Assembly: GCA_002482965.1 (NCBI GenBank)
Contig: DLGZ01000047.1
Coordinates: forward strand, 137,941 to 162,705
Direction of reading: 5' to 3'
From: Verrucomicrobiaceae bacterium UBA7681
Lineage (GTDB): Bacteria > Verrucomicrobiota > Verrucomicrobiia > Verrucomicrobiales > Verrucomicrobiaceae
Length of the DNA stretch: 24,765 nucleotides
The notes under the pieces were generated by a model that did not search any database, was not told the DNA's origin, and saw only the letters and a list, made by a program, of their open reading frames with translations. Below are positions 7,729 through 16,030 of the stretch, piece after piece. The first letter of the stretch is position 1. Each line of letters opens with the position of its first letter. The translations under genes and the position numbers were made by a program.

Positions 7729-10332
7729 ATGTTCCGACCGACCTGTCTTGCCATCCTACTCGCCAGTTCAGCCTTTGCACAAAACCTGCTGCCGAAGACG
7801 CAGGTGCTGCGACAAGAAGGCATGCAGTCCGACTTTCCCTCAATGTGTGTCGATGCGGGTGGGACACCCCATGTGGCTTACATTCAATGGGATAGCCAAA
7901 AGGACACGCTGCATGTGGCGAAGCTCAGTGATGGGGCTTTGAGCGATGTTTTGACGGTGGGACAGCCGGGAATTATTCACCAGCCAGCGCTGGCGGCGGA
8001 TGGAACGGGAGCTCTGCATGTGGTGTGGTCTCAGGTGAACGACAAGGATTTGATGGAGCTTCGTTCGGCGATCATTCGTGATGGCAAGGTCCAAGGGGAG
8101 ATTACGACGCTGGCGAGTTCGCCAAACGGCGGCAATGCTTTTGCGAAGGCGACAGCGGATGGCTCAGGCGATGTGTGGGTGGTGTGGCAGAGCATGCGCG
8201 GCACGCTGGCTGACATATTCTGCCGCGTCTATGACACGAAGAAAGGCGCGTGGTCGGAGGAAGTACAGGTCACGAAGGATCCGGGCGGCGAATGGGAGCC
8301 CTGCGTGGCATTTGATGGCAAGGGCGGCGCGTGGGTCTGCTATGACTCTTCACGCGGCAATGAATTCAACATTTATGCCACGCATGTGGATGCTGAACTC
8401 AAGGTGGGTGAAACGAAGCAGCTCATCGCCACCAGCCGCTATGAAGGCCGGGTGAATGCGGCCACGGCAACCGACGGCAAAGGCATCTGGCTGGCCTGTG
8501 AACGTGGCAATGAGCAGTGGGGGCTGGATATGCGTGCTCATGGCGGTCAGGTGGGGCTGAACGGACGGCGAGATTTGGTGATCGCCTACTGGGATCTTGC
8601 CAGCGGCAAGGTGGAGGAACTGCCCGGCCCTGACGAGCTGCTGGCGGCACTGCCCGGCCCCAAAACTCCTGCCGGAGCCAATGCACCGCGCGCGAACAAT
8701 CCGAAGGCCAAGGCCAAAGCGGAGGAGCGCGCCAAGGCGCAGGCAGCGCAGCTCAAGGCCAAGGGCAAGCCTGCGCCGAATGAGATCGGCGCGGCGAACC
8801 TGCCACACCTGATGCTGGATGCTGCTGGCCGGCCATGGCTCACGGTGCGCTACTTTAAGAACTTCTGCTGGCAGATTGCGCTGACACGTTACGATGCGGG
8901 CACGAAGCAGTGGGCGCAGCCGTCTTTGATCCCGGAGAGTGTTTACACGCAGGACCGCCAGACGACGCATGCGCTGGGCAAGGACGGCAGCCTGTGGATG
9001 GCGTGGTCCAGTGATCTGCGCACCTCGAAGCTGCAACTGACCACGGGGGTGCATCTGGCCAAAATCGCCACGGATGCTGAGGTGAAACTCGTCACGGCAT
9101 CGGCGGTGAAACCGCGTGAACCTTTTGCCGCTTACATCAATGCCACCACGCCCGAGCGTGACCTCAGCGAGCGCCATACCTGGACGCACAACGGTGTGAA
9201 GTACAAGCTCTACTGGGGCGACTACCACCGGCACACGGACATCTCCAACTGCGTCACCGCGAATGATGGCTGTGTGCTGGAGCAGTACCGCTATGCCTGG
9301 GATATGGGCAAACTGGACACTCTCGGGCTCAGTGATCACACGGACATCGCGAAGATCTATCACCCCTATGAGTGGTGGCTGAATCAGAAGATGACGGAGG
9401 TCTTTTACGCGCCCGAATTTTTCATGAGCATGTACGCTTACGAGCGCGAGCAGAAGTGGCCCTATGGGCATCGCAATGTGATCTTCGCGCAGCGTGGCGG
9501 ACCGATCGTGTACATCCAGCGCAAGAACTACCTGGCATCACCCTGGCAGAAGGAGTTCCCGGTGAAAACCGAGGGTGAGCCCGAGCTGCACCCCAGCGAA
9601 CTGTGGGACGTGCTGGTGCGCTATGGCAAACCAGTCACTGCCATCAGTCATACGGGAGCCACCAGCATGGGCACGGACTGGGACCAGATGCCGCCGATGG
9701 ATCACCGGATCGAAAACGTGGTCGAGCTTTATCAAGGGGCACGCGTCAGCTATGAGGGCCTGAATGTGCCGCAGCCCACGGTGGGGATGCGTGAAGGACA
9801 GCCCTACAACCACGCCTCCACCGTGGTCGGCAAGCCCGTCGTCGGCCAGCCGATCCGCAGCTTCACGGAGAAGAACAACGGCGTTTATCAGCATGCGCTG
9901 GAGCTCGGCCACAAGCTGGGCGTGTGGGCGGACAGCGACCACATTTCCACCCACACCAGCTATGGTGGCGTGTATGTGAAGGAGTTCACGCGCGAAGGCA
10001 TCATTGAGGCCATCAACGCCCGGCGGACCATCGCCGCGACGGACAAGATTTTCGTGGAGTTCTCCTGCAACGACCACCTGCTGGGCACCGAGATCGCGCT
10101 CTCCGGCAAACCCGTGCTGAAATTCAGCGTGGACGGCACCGCCGAGATCACGCGGGTCACACTGGTGCGCAACGAGCAGAACTACCAGCAGTGGGAGCCG
10201 AAGGCGAAAAGCTTTGAGCAGACTTTCACTGATGAAGCACCGATCGCGGGCGAGAACCGCTACTACCTGCGCGTCGAACAGAACGATGGGAACATGGCGT
10301 GGTCATCGCCGGTGTGGGTGCAGGTGAAGTAG
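7729..10332 (+). CDS. Secreted DUF3604 protein with N-terminal beta-propeller-like region
   Basis: The protein has 867 residues from the ATG at 7729, which gives a clean signal peptide (MFRPTCLAILLASSAFAQ). An earlier in-frame ATG at 7645 overlaps the divergent gene and is rejected. Residues 30-310 contain sialidase/propeller-like repeats (GTPHVAYIQWD, GALHVVWSQ, GDVWVVWQS, GGAWVCYDS). A Pro/Ala/Lys-rich insert occupies about 314-356. From about 490 the DUF3604 domain (PF12228) begins with YWGDYHRHTD, and candidate metal ligands are H500, H502, D536-H537 (LSDHTD), H641 (ISHTG) and D737-H738 (ADSDHISTH); these resemble a PHP-type metal site. A metal-dependent hydrolase acting outside the cytoplasm is inferred; the reaction is not known. 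It is divergent from the oxidoreductase operon and may be coregulated with it. Confidence 0.88.
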   Translation: MFRPTCLAILLASSAFAQNLLPKTQVLRQEGMQSDFPSMCVDAGGTPHVAYIQWDSQKDTLHVAKLSDGALSDVLTVGQPGIIHQPALAADGTGALHVVWSQVNDKDLMELRSAIIRDGKVQGEITTLASSPNGGNAFAKATADGSGDVWVVWQSMRGTLADIFCRVYDTKKGAWSEEVQVTKDPGGEWEPCVAFDGKGGAWVCYDSSRGNEFNIYATHVDAELKVGETKQLIATSRYEGRVNAATATDGKGIWLACERGNEQWGLDMRAHGGQVGLNGRRDLVIAYWDLASGKVEELPGPDELLAALPGPKTPAGANAPRANNPKAKAKAEERAKAQAAQLKAKGKPAPNEIGAANLPHLMLDAAGRPWLTVRYFKNFCWQIALTRYDAGTKQWAQPSLIPESVYTQDRQTTHALGKDGSLWMAWSSDLRTSKLQLTTGVHLAKIATDAEVKLVTASAVKPREPFAAYINATTPERDLSERHTWTHNGVKYKLYWGDYHRHTDISNCVTANDGCVLEQYRYAWDMGKLDTLGLSDHTDIAKIYHPYEWWLNQKMTEVFYAPEFFMSMYAYEREQKWPYGHRNVIFAQRGGPIVYIQRKNYLASPWQKEFPVKTEGEPELHPSELWDVLVRYGKPVTAISHTGATSMGTDWDQMPPMDHRIENVVELYQGARVSYEGLNVPQPTVGMREGQPYNHASTVVGKPVVGQPIRSFTEKNNGVYQHALELGHKLGVWADSDHISTHTSYGGVYVKEFTREGIIEAINARRTIAATDKIFVEFSCNDHLLGTEIALSGKPVLKFSVDGTAEITRVTLVRNEQNYQQWEPKAKSFEQTFTDEAPIAGENRYYLRVEQNDGNMAWSSPVWVQVK

Positions 10333-10407
10333 ACTTATAAGCAGTTCGCAAAACACATTTCCGTTTAGCAGGCTGTCTCTAACGAGAAAGCCATGGGCTC
10401 CGACGGC

Positions 10408-10428
10408 GGCTGGCTGGGACAGCCAGCC
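10408..10428. repeat. Perfect GC-rich hairpin (convergent spacer)
   Basis: GGCTGGCT (10408-10415) pairs perfectly with AGCCAGCC (10421-10428) around a GGGAC loop. It lies between two convergent genes (ends at 10332 and 10542). It resembles a REP-type repeat and could also act as a bidirectional terminator; there is no T-tract. Confidence 0.6.
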
Positions 10429-10467
10429 CTACCTGTGCTGGGTTGGCGAATGCCCGGAGCGAGGCAG

Positions 10468-10489
10468 GGAGGCTTGTCCTCAAGCCTCC
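10468..10489. terminator. Strong hairpin with tetraloop, possible bidirectional terminator
   Basis: GGAGGCTTG (10468-10476) pairs perfectly with CAAGCCTCC (10481-10489) around TCCT. It sits 53 bases beyond the stop of the leftward efflux gene and 136 bases beyond that of the rightward DUF3604 gene. No T-run follows on either strand, so it may equally be an interspersed palindrome. Confidence 0.5.
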
Positions 10490-10541
10490 GCCGAGTGTCG
10501 CCACGCATGCTTTTCGGAAATCAGTTTTGGAAAGCGCTATT

Positions 10542-11948
10542 TCACTGCCAGCCGCCGCCGAGCGCCTTCAGCATGGCAACGCTGGCCATGAGGCGCTGTC
10601 CTTCCACCTGAGCGGAGAGGAGCTTGGCGTTGAGCACGGTGCGGTTGGCATCCACGACTTCAAAATAGCTGGCGAGACCTTTCTGGTAGCGCAGTTCGGC
10701 CAGGCGCTGGGTCTCCTGCGCGGAGGCGATGGCGGCATCCAGGGCCCGCCCCTGTTTGGCATAGGCTCGGGCATCCAGCAGGCTGTCTTCGACTTCCTGC
10801 AGGGCGACCAGAATGCTCTGGCGGTAATTGGCCAGGGTCTCTTCATAAGTGGCCTTGCTCGCCCTCAAGTTAGCCCGCAGCTTGCCGCCTTGAAATATCG
10901 GGAGCGTCATGCTGGGGCCGATGGACAAGATGCGGCTGCGCTGATCATAGAAATTTTCGGCACCGATACTCTCAAGACCGCCGCTGCCGACGATGCTGAA
11001 CGCCGGGTAGAACGAAGCCGCTGAAACCCCCACCTGGGCGTTTGCTTCGCGCATCTTCTGCTCCGCCGCACGGATGTCCGGGCGACGCTGCAGCAGTGTG
11101 GATGGCAGTCCGGCCGGCACTTTCGGTGGACGAGGCTGGCTGCTGACCTTGCTGATGTGGAAATCGGAAGGGATATCTCCGCAAATGACGGCCAACGCAT
11201 TTTCGGCATTGCCACGCTGGCGTTCCAGAGCGGCCAGATCATTGCGGGCAAATTCCAATTCTGTCCGGGCCCGTGCCACGTCCATTTCATTCGCCAGCCC
11301 GCCTTTGAAGCGTGATTCCTGGAGCTTCAGGGCTTCTTCACGCCAGGTCTGCGTGCCAACCACGGCCAGCATCTGCCGATCCAGTGAATGAGTCAGGAAG
11401 TACAGCCGCGCCACTTCTGCGGCGAGGGTCAGACGCCGGGCGGAGAGGGTCTCCATGGCGGCAAACTGGGAGGCCTTGGAGCTCTCCACACCGCGACGCA
11501 CCCGTCCCCAGAGATCAAATTCCCAGCCAAGTTCCAGCAGGTTTTGAAACCGACGACGTTGTGTCTTGGGCAAGGAGACTCCGGGAGGCAGGTTGGCACC
11601 GAAGGAGCTTTGTGACAGGCGCTCATACTGCATGCCATCCTTCATGCTGAGCTGGGGAAACCAGTCCGCCTGCTGCACGCCGACGAGCGCGCGTGCGGTT
11701 TCGACGCGTGCCAGGGCGCCGCGCAGTTCCTGGTTGTTCTCCATCGCACGCTCTTCCAGCCGGTTCAATTCAGCGGAGCCGAACAATTTCCACCATTCGC
11801 CGGGGACAGGGATATCTGCGGTGTTCGCCTTGCTGCCATTCTTCCACTTGGAGGGCAGCAGCACCTCCGGCAGTTTGAAGTTGGGCCCGACGCTGCAGGA
11901 GGCACACGTCAATGTGGTCGTGAGGCAGAGAATGCTAAAGTGGTTCAT
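10542..11948 (-). CDS. NodT-family efflux outer-membrane lipoprotein
   Basis: The 468-residue protein starts MNHFSILCLTTTLTCASC, a lipoprotein signal whose acylated cysteine is probably C18. SVGPNFKLPEV follows, the SVGPNY-like signature that opens NodT/OprM-type outer membrane factors. WWKLFGSAELNRLEERAMENNQELRGALARVETAR and later NAENALAVICGD, QRRPDIRAAEQKMREANAQVG, FQGGKLRANL and ALQEVEDSL are the standard blocks of the two OEP repeats (about 55-250 and 275-465). These proteins form the trimeric TolC-like exit duct for RND or MFS pumps. Length is normal for the family. No inner-membrane pump or periplasmic adaptor is next to it; the only same-strand neighbour upstream is a small unknown gene. 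Family call is firm; the partner pump must be elsewhere or outside the window. Confidence 0.93.
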   Translation of the reverse strand: MNHFSILCLTTTLTCASCSVGPNFKLPEVLLPSKWKNGSKANTADIPVPGEWWKLFGSAELNRLEERAMENNQELRGALARVETARALVGVQQADWFPQLSMKDGMQYERLSQSSFGANLPPGVSLPKTQRRRFQNLLELGWEFDLWGRVRRGVESSKASQFAAMETLSARRLTLAAEVARLYFLTHSLDRQMLAVVGTQTWREEALKLQESRFKGGLANEMDVARARTELEFARNDLAALERQRGNAENALAVICGDIPSDFHISKVSSQPRPPKVPAGLPSTLLQRRPDIRAAEQKMREANAQVGVSAASFYPAFSIVGSGGLESIGAENFYDQRSRILSIGPSMTLPIFQGGKLRANLRASKATYEETLANYRQSILVALQEVEDSLLDARAYAKQGRALDAAIASAQETQRLAELRYQKGLASYFEVVDANRTVLNAKLLSAQVEGQRLMASVAMLKALGGGWQ

Positions 11949-12011
11949 GCGCGCGTATTCATGGGTTGAAACGTCCCTAGTGCAACCATCAAGACAAAGG
12001 TTCGTCCGCAG

Positions 12012-12314
12012 TTATTTAGGCAGACAGCCTGCCACTTTCTGCCGCCAACTGGCGAGGACATCGGCTGCGACCGCATGCGCCTCTTCAGAGCTGACGTGCT
12101 CTGTGACAGAATGCGCGGCGGGAAGCCAGGATGGCGTGGAAATTTCACCAATGTGATCGTGCTTCTCCGCGCGCAGAAAGGCGCGCAGCTCCACTGTGAG
12201 CTGGTTTTTGCTGCGGTCATGGGTGGCGAGCGCCTCAATACAAACCTCAAACGGGACCCCTTCAATTTCTAGGATGCTGATGACTTGGGTGGTATCGAGC
12301 AGGGAGTGAATCAT
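12012..12314 (-). CDS. Small hypothetical protein
   Basis: This is a 100-residue reading frame from ATG at 12314; a TTG at 12320 would add two residues. It has no signal peptide or membrane segment. The first 50 residues look like an alternating beta/alpha segment (TTQVISILEIEGVPFEVCIEA), the middle is acidic and His-containing (RAEKHDHIGEI), and the end is helical (EEAHAVAADVLASWRQKVAG). I recognise no family. It ends 63 bases before the efflux lipoprotein gene on the same strand and is divergent from the sulfatase. Overlapping frames on both strands are shorter or less protein-like, so this one is the best candidate, but with no ribosome binding site the call is moderate. Confidence 0.55.
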   Translation of the reverse strand: MIHSLLDTTQVISILEIEGVPFEVCIEALATHDRSKNQLTVELRAFLRAEKHDHIGEISTPSWLPAAHSVTEHVSSEEAHAVAADVLASWRQKVAGCLPK

Positions 12315-12409
12315 GTTCAAAGGTTCGGGAGCAATGCCGGGGTGTCGCTGCCATGTTTGCGCTCAATTTTGCGAAGGTTTACGCATCAAGCCCCCGTTAT
12401 GACGCAACC

Positions 12410-14044
12410 ATGCGTTTTCTTCTTTGCTGCCTTGCCCTGACCACCTTCGCTGCTGCTGCTGACAAGCCGCTGAACATCCTCTTTCTCTTTGCGGACGACT
12501 GGGGGCGCTATGCGAGCATTTATGCGGAGCATGAGAAGTTCCCTTCGCCGAATCAGGTGGTCAAGACGCCGAACATTGACCGCATTGCCCGTGAAGGCGC
12601 GCTGTTTAGCCGGGCGTATGTGAACGCCCCGAGCTGCACGCCCTGCCGCAGCGCGCTGCTGTCCGGCCGGTACTTTTTCAACTGCGGACGCGCGGCGATC
12701 CTGAATGGCGCGGTGTGGGACCCGGCGATCCCGAGCTACCCGCTGCTGCTCAAGGATCAGGGCTATCACCTTGGCAAATCCTACAAGGTCTGGGGGCCGG
12801 GCGAGCCTGCGGACGCGCCGTATGGCGGGCAGCAGTTTGCGTATCAGAAGTCGGGCGGGCGCTGCAATCAGTTCTCCCAAAACGTGGAGAAGCTCATGCA
12901 GCAAGGGGTCGAGGTCGAGGCGGCGAAGCAGCAGATCTACGACGAGGTGCGGGGCAATTTTGACAGCTTCCTCGCGGCGCGGCCCAAGGGCGCGCCGTTT
13001 GTGTTCTGGCATGGGCCGACCAATGTACACCGCAAGTGGGTCAAAGGCAGCGGGCTGGCGCAGTGGGGCATCAATCCGGACGACCTGAAGGGCAAGCTGC
13101 CGAAGCACCTGCCGGATGTACCGGAATTTCGTGAGGACTTCGGCAGCTACCTGGGTGAGATCCAGGCCTTCGATGCGCAGGTGGGTGTCATTATCAAGCG
13201 ACTGGAAGAGGCGGGCGAGTACGACAACACGGTCATCGTGATCAGCGGCGACCATGGCGCGCCCGGATTCCCCGGTGGCAAGTGCAACCTCTATGACTTT
13301 GGCGTGAATGTGGCGCTGGCGATCCGCTGGCCGGGTCAGCCGGGCGGACGGTATATTGAGGACTTCGTGAATCTCATGGATCTCGCGCCTACGTTCATGG
13401 AGATTGGGGGTGCGACGATTCCTGACGGGGTGAATGGCAAGAGTCTGGTGAGCTTGATGAAGTCTGGTAAATCGGGACGGATTGAGAAGGAGCGTGACTA
13501 TGTGATCACGGGGCGTGAGCGGCATGTGAGCATTGCCCGTGAGGGGAACCTGCCGTACCCGCAGCGTGCGCTGCGCAAGGAGGGCTTCCTTTACATCCAC
13601 AACTTCAAGCCGGACCGCATGCCGATGGGTGACTATAAAACGCTGACGGACAGCTTCACGCCTTCGCAGGATGATTTGGAGAACGAGACGTATGTGGCGT
13701 TTCCTGACATGGATGCGTCGCCTGCCAAGGCGTGGCTGGTTCAGCATCGCAATGACTCGCAGTATAAGTGGTACTTTGATTATGCGTTTGCGAAGCGCCC
13801 GGAGGAAGAGCTGTACGACATCCGCAAAGATCCTGACGCCACGATCAATGTGGCAAAGGAAGCTGCTTATGCGGAGGTGAGAGCGAAGATGGCGGCGGAG
13901 CTGATGGAGAAGCTGAAGGCGGTGGGGGATCCGCGAGTCGTGGCTGATCCGGTGCCGTTTGAGGGGCCGCCTTATACTTTGGATACCAAGACTGATAAAC
14001 CGGGCAAAGGGAAGAAGGGTAAAGGCAAGGCGAAGGCGGAGTAA
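12410..14044 (+). CDS. Secreted sulfatase (S1 family, arylsulfatase-like)
   Basis: The 544-residue enzyme starts at 12410, giving a signal peptide (MRFLLCCLALTTFAAAA); an upstream ATG at 12353 would place 19 extra residues before it. The alkaline-phosphatase-superfamily sulfatase features are in place: metal-binding D29-D30 in LFADDWG, the formylglycine motif C76-T-P-C-R80 followed by SALLSGR, and D281-H282 with K291 in SGDHGAPGFPGGK. C76 should be oxidised to formylglycine by a maturation enzyme or radical-SAM sulfatase maturase, which is not in this window. Substrates of such secreted sulfatases are sulfated glycans. The last 16 residues are Lys/Gly-rich (GKGKKGKGKAKAE). It is followed 61 bases downstream by an unknown secreted protein, which has its own promoter. 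Confidence 0.93.
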   Translation: MRFLLCCLALTTFAAAADKPLNILFLFADDWGRYASIYAEHEKFPSPNQVVKTPNIDRIAREGALFSRAYVNAPSCTPCRSALLSGRYFFNCGRAAILNGAVWDPAIPSYPLLLKDQGYHLGKSYKVWGPGEPADAPYGGQQFAYQKSGGRCNQFSQNVEKLMQQGVEVEAAKQQIYDEVRGNFDSFLAARPKGAPFVFWHGPTNVHRKWVKGSGLAQWGINPDDLKGKLPKHLPDVPEFREDFGSYLGEIQAFDAQVGVIIKRLEEAGEYDNTVIVISGDHGAPGFPGGKCNLYDFGVNVALAIRWPGQPGGRYIEDFVNLMDLAPTFMEIGGATIPDGVNGKSLVSLMKSGKSGRIEKERDYVITGRERHVSIAREGNLPYPQRALRKEGFLYIHNFKPDRMPMGDYKTLTDSFTPSQDDLENETYVAFPDMDASPAKAWLVQHRNDSQYKWYFDYAFAKRPEEELYDIRKDPDATINVAKEAAYAEVRAKMAAELMEKLKAVGDPRVVADPVPFEGPPYTLDTKTDKPGKGKKGKGKAKAE

Positions 14045-14070
14045 GTTTAATTGCGGAGAGAAGGCAGCCA

Positions 14071-14098
14071 TTGACCCAAGGGTCATCTGCATTATAAT
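14071..14098 (+). promoter_or_regulatory. Near-consensus sigma-70 promoter, predicted leaderless start
   Basis: TTGACC (14071-14076) and TATAAT (14093-14098) are separated by 16 bases, the strongest promoter-like pair I found. Initiation 7-8 bases after the -10 box falls at 14105-14106, and the ATG of the next gene is at 14106. A leaderless message is therefore predicted. A second TATAAT at 14102-14107 is created by the palindrome. Two operator-like dyads overlap the promoter. Confidence 0.6.
14072..14085. promoter_or_regulatory. Operator-like palindrome overlapping the -35 box
   Basis: TGACCC (14072-14077) and GGGTCA (14080-14085) form a perfect dyad separated by AA. It overlaps the -35 hexamer, so a bound repressor would block RNA polymerase. 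No regulator gene lies next to it. Confidence 0.45.
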
Positions 14099-14111
14099 TT
14101 CTATAATGCAG
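14087..14111. promoter_or_regulatory. Perfect 10-bp dyad spanning the -10 box and start codon
   Basis: CTGCATTATA (14087-14096) and TATAATGCAG (14102-14111) are perfect inverted repeats with an ATTTC spacer. The left arm contains most of the -10 box and the right arm contains the ATG at 14106. In a read-through transcript from the sulfatase gene the start codon would be paired in the stem; in the predicted leaderless transcript the stem could not form. Confidence 0.5.
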
Positions 14112-15587
14112 TCTTTTCTTCTTACATCCCTGCTTCTCCTCGGCCTCTCCGCTCAAGTTCTGGCGCAAGCCCCGCTGCCTGAGCACAAGATGCAGCAGCT
14201 GCGCCGGGAGGCGCGTGATCCGCGGGCGCGGGACAAGGTGGAAGATTTTCAAATGGCCGCTGAATACTGGGCCCATTCGCGAAACCTGAAAAACATCCCC
14301 GACATGGATGAAGCACTGGCCCATGTGCTGCCCGAGGCGCTGAGACTTTCGGAAAAGATCCAAAATTTTCAGAGCTGGGAAACAGCGCATGAATACAAAT
14401 CCTACCACGACGCGGGGGCCATCCTGATGGCCCGATGCTACACGCTGCTTTACTATGGCGACGTGAAGGCGGCGCGTGAAGGGCTGGATCTGATCGACAC
14501 GAAGCTGCGCTTTTCAATGCTGCTGAGCCGTGACCGCGGAGTCACCTGGGTGCGCAAGCAGATGCATTATCATGAGCATTTTTGCGCGATGTATGCGCTG
14601 ATGATTAACAAGAAGTTCGAAGCGTATCGATTCCCAAAGGAACGAGACGAATTTGACGGTGACGCGATGTACAAAGCCATGATGGACATGGTACGGCTGC
14701 GGATTCAGGACGGAGGAGTCGGGCCACTGGAGTACCTTTTCAAATCCACCCGAAGCACCCAACTAGCCCTGCCCTCGGGACAACGCGCGCTGTTTCTGTG
14801 CTATGGAGCCACGGTGCCCCTTGATTGGGAAAGGAACAGTGAGACGGCCTGGGATGAAATGCTGGCGGGAATCGTCCGCTGGCGGAAGGCGGTGGCGGTT
14901 TCCGTTTCTGCGCGCATTGCCGAGGCGCACTTCTATCTCGAGTACGCGAAGCATGCGTATGAAGAGTCGGACAGGCCGCCAACTGACAAGTATGCGGCCT
15001 ATCAGCAACGCATCGCCATAGCGCAGGCTCTTTTGTCAGAGGCTCCGCGCACATGCCCGGAATGGTATTCGACCCAACTGGACCTGCACCGCTGCCAGGG
15101 AGCCACGATGGAAGCCGTGGCGGCCACCTTTCAGGAGGGGATGAAAGCATTCCCGGACTATCTTCACATGCAGGTCAGCCTGTGCCGCTACCTGGATCGC
15201 AACAAGGAAATCGGTGGAGCTTTGATCGCAGCGACGCTGAAAGAGATCGCCGCGGGGGCCCACCCTGAAAATGCTGCGTACTGCCTGCGCTGGGTGGTGC
15301 TGAACGGGAACTATGAGCACCTCATCCCACGATTGGACATGAAGCTGATGCCAGTGATTATCAAGCAGGGCATCGAAACCTATCCGCATAGCCTGAAGCT
15401 GCGCAGTGACTATGGGCTGGTGTCGCTCATCCTGGGTCAGCAGGAGACTGCGGCGTGGTGCCTGCGTGGCATGAAGGACCGCTGGGATCGGACTACGTGG
15501 AAGGACCGTGAGGACATTGTGGTGCGGATGGCGACTGCGCCGACTTATGAGAAGCCGGATGTGAAGAAGGTGAGTACTTCGCTTTGA
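14106..15587 (+). CDS. Hypothetical secreted helical protein
   Basis: This 493-residue protein opens with a signal peptide (MQSFLLTSLLLLGLSAQVLA, cleavage about residue 20-22). The rest is almost entirely helical in character, with repeated Ala/Leu-rich stretches typical of an alpha-solenoid. The segment CPEWYSTQLDLHRCQGATMEAV followed by FPDYLHMQVSLCRYL distantly recalls DUF4034-type proteins, but I would not assign it to that family. No catalytic motif is apparent. The start at 14106 is supported by the signal peptide and by the promoter immediately upstream; the frame extends to 13959 inside the sulfatase gene but those residues are Arg-rich shadow. A periplasmic or extracellular binding role is possible; function is unknown. 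Confidence 0.85.
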   Translation: MQSFLLTSLLLLGLSAQVLAQAPLPEHKMQQLRREARDPRARDKVEDFQMAAEYWAHSRNLKNIPDMDEALAHVLPEALRLSEKIQNFQSWETAHEYKSYHDAGAILMARCYTLLYYGDVKAAREGLDLIDTKLRFSMLLSRDRGVTWVRKQMHYHEHFCAMYALMINKKFEAYRFPKERDEFDGDAMYKAMMDMVRLRIQDGGVGPLEYLFKSTRSTQLALPSGQRALFLCYGATVPLDWERNSETAWDEMLAGIVRWRKAVAVSVSARIAEAHFYLEYAKHAYEESDRPPTDKYAAYQQRIAIAQALLSEAPRTCPEWYSTQLDLHRCQGATMEAVAATFQEGMKAFPDYLHMQVSLCRYLDRNKEIGGALIAATLKEIAAGAHPENAAYCLRWVVLNGNYEHLIPRLDMKLMPVIIKQGIETYPHSLKLRSDYGLVSLILGQQETAAWCLRGMKDRWDRTTWKDREDIVVRMATAPTYEKPDVKKVSTSL

Positions 15588-15786
15588 GTTTTGCGGGCTG
15601 GTGATCAGAACATGGGCACATGATGTATTGAATGCCTGGGGAGAGTGGAAGTTGGTTGAGGGTTGATCGTGGGGTTTTGGAGTTTGCGGGACGCTCTTTC
15701 TGTAGCGGGGCTCTTTGTAGACGCTGCTAGTAGGCGTGGGGTGTGGCGATGTGCTGGGTTTGCTTTCCCTGTCGTGTGTTGCTATA
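15588..15786. other. Non-coding G/T-skewed spacer
   Basis: This part of the 443-base spacer after the secreted helical protein is strongly G- and T-rich on the plus strand. I see no convincing reading frame, terminator or RNA gene in it. Hairpins begin at 15787. Confidence 0.4.
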
Positions 15787-15850
15787 CCCAGGGTCGCCTC
15801 GCTTAGGCTCGGCTGACCCTGGGCTAAATTACGCAGCCCTTTCAGGGCTG
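15787..15850. repeat. REP-like tandem palindromes
   Basis: CCCAGGGT (15787-15794) pairs with ACCCTGGG (15816-15823), with an inner GCC (15796-15798) and GGC (15811-15813) pair. Eleven bases later CAGCCCT (15834-15840) pairs with AGGGCTG (15844-15850) around TTC. Paired GC-rich palindromes of this type are seen repeatedly in intergenic regions of Verrucomicrobia, Planctomycetes and Bacteroidetes. It may also terminate the upstream transcript. Confidence 0.65.
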
Positions 15851-16030
15851 GTGCGGGCGCGGAGCTGAGTGGTGGAACGAAAGGTATTCCGGCAAGAAAG
15901 CGCCGAGTGCCCGCCGTCACGGACCGGCGACAATCTGTCTTAACTAAGCGCCATTCGCACCTGGAAACTTTATTGACAACTTTTCACTTAATACTGTTGA
16001 CGCACTCGACAGAATTGTCTCTCATCAAAA

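Noticed and set aside
8350..9471. Antisense frame in the DUF3604 gene.
   Set aside because: No start context or domain, and the sense strand has conserved metal-ligand motifs.
12386..14092. Open frame of 568 codons antisense to the sulfatase.
   Set aside because: It is Arg/Leu/His-rich without motifs and covers the sulfatase gene almost exactly; it is a shadow frame.
15973..15994. TTGACA at 15973-15978 with TAATAC as a promoter for the DCL gene.
   Set aside because: The boxes are only 10 bases apart, too close for sigma-70; no second box at 16-18 bases fits.
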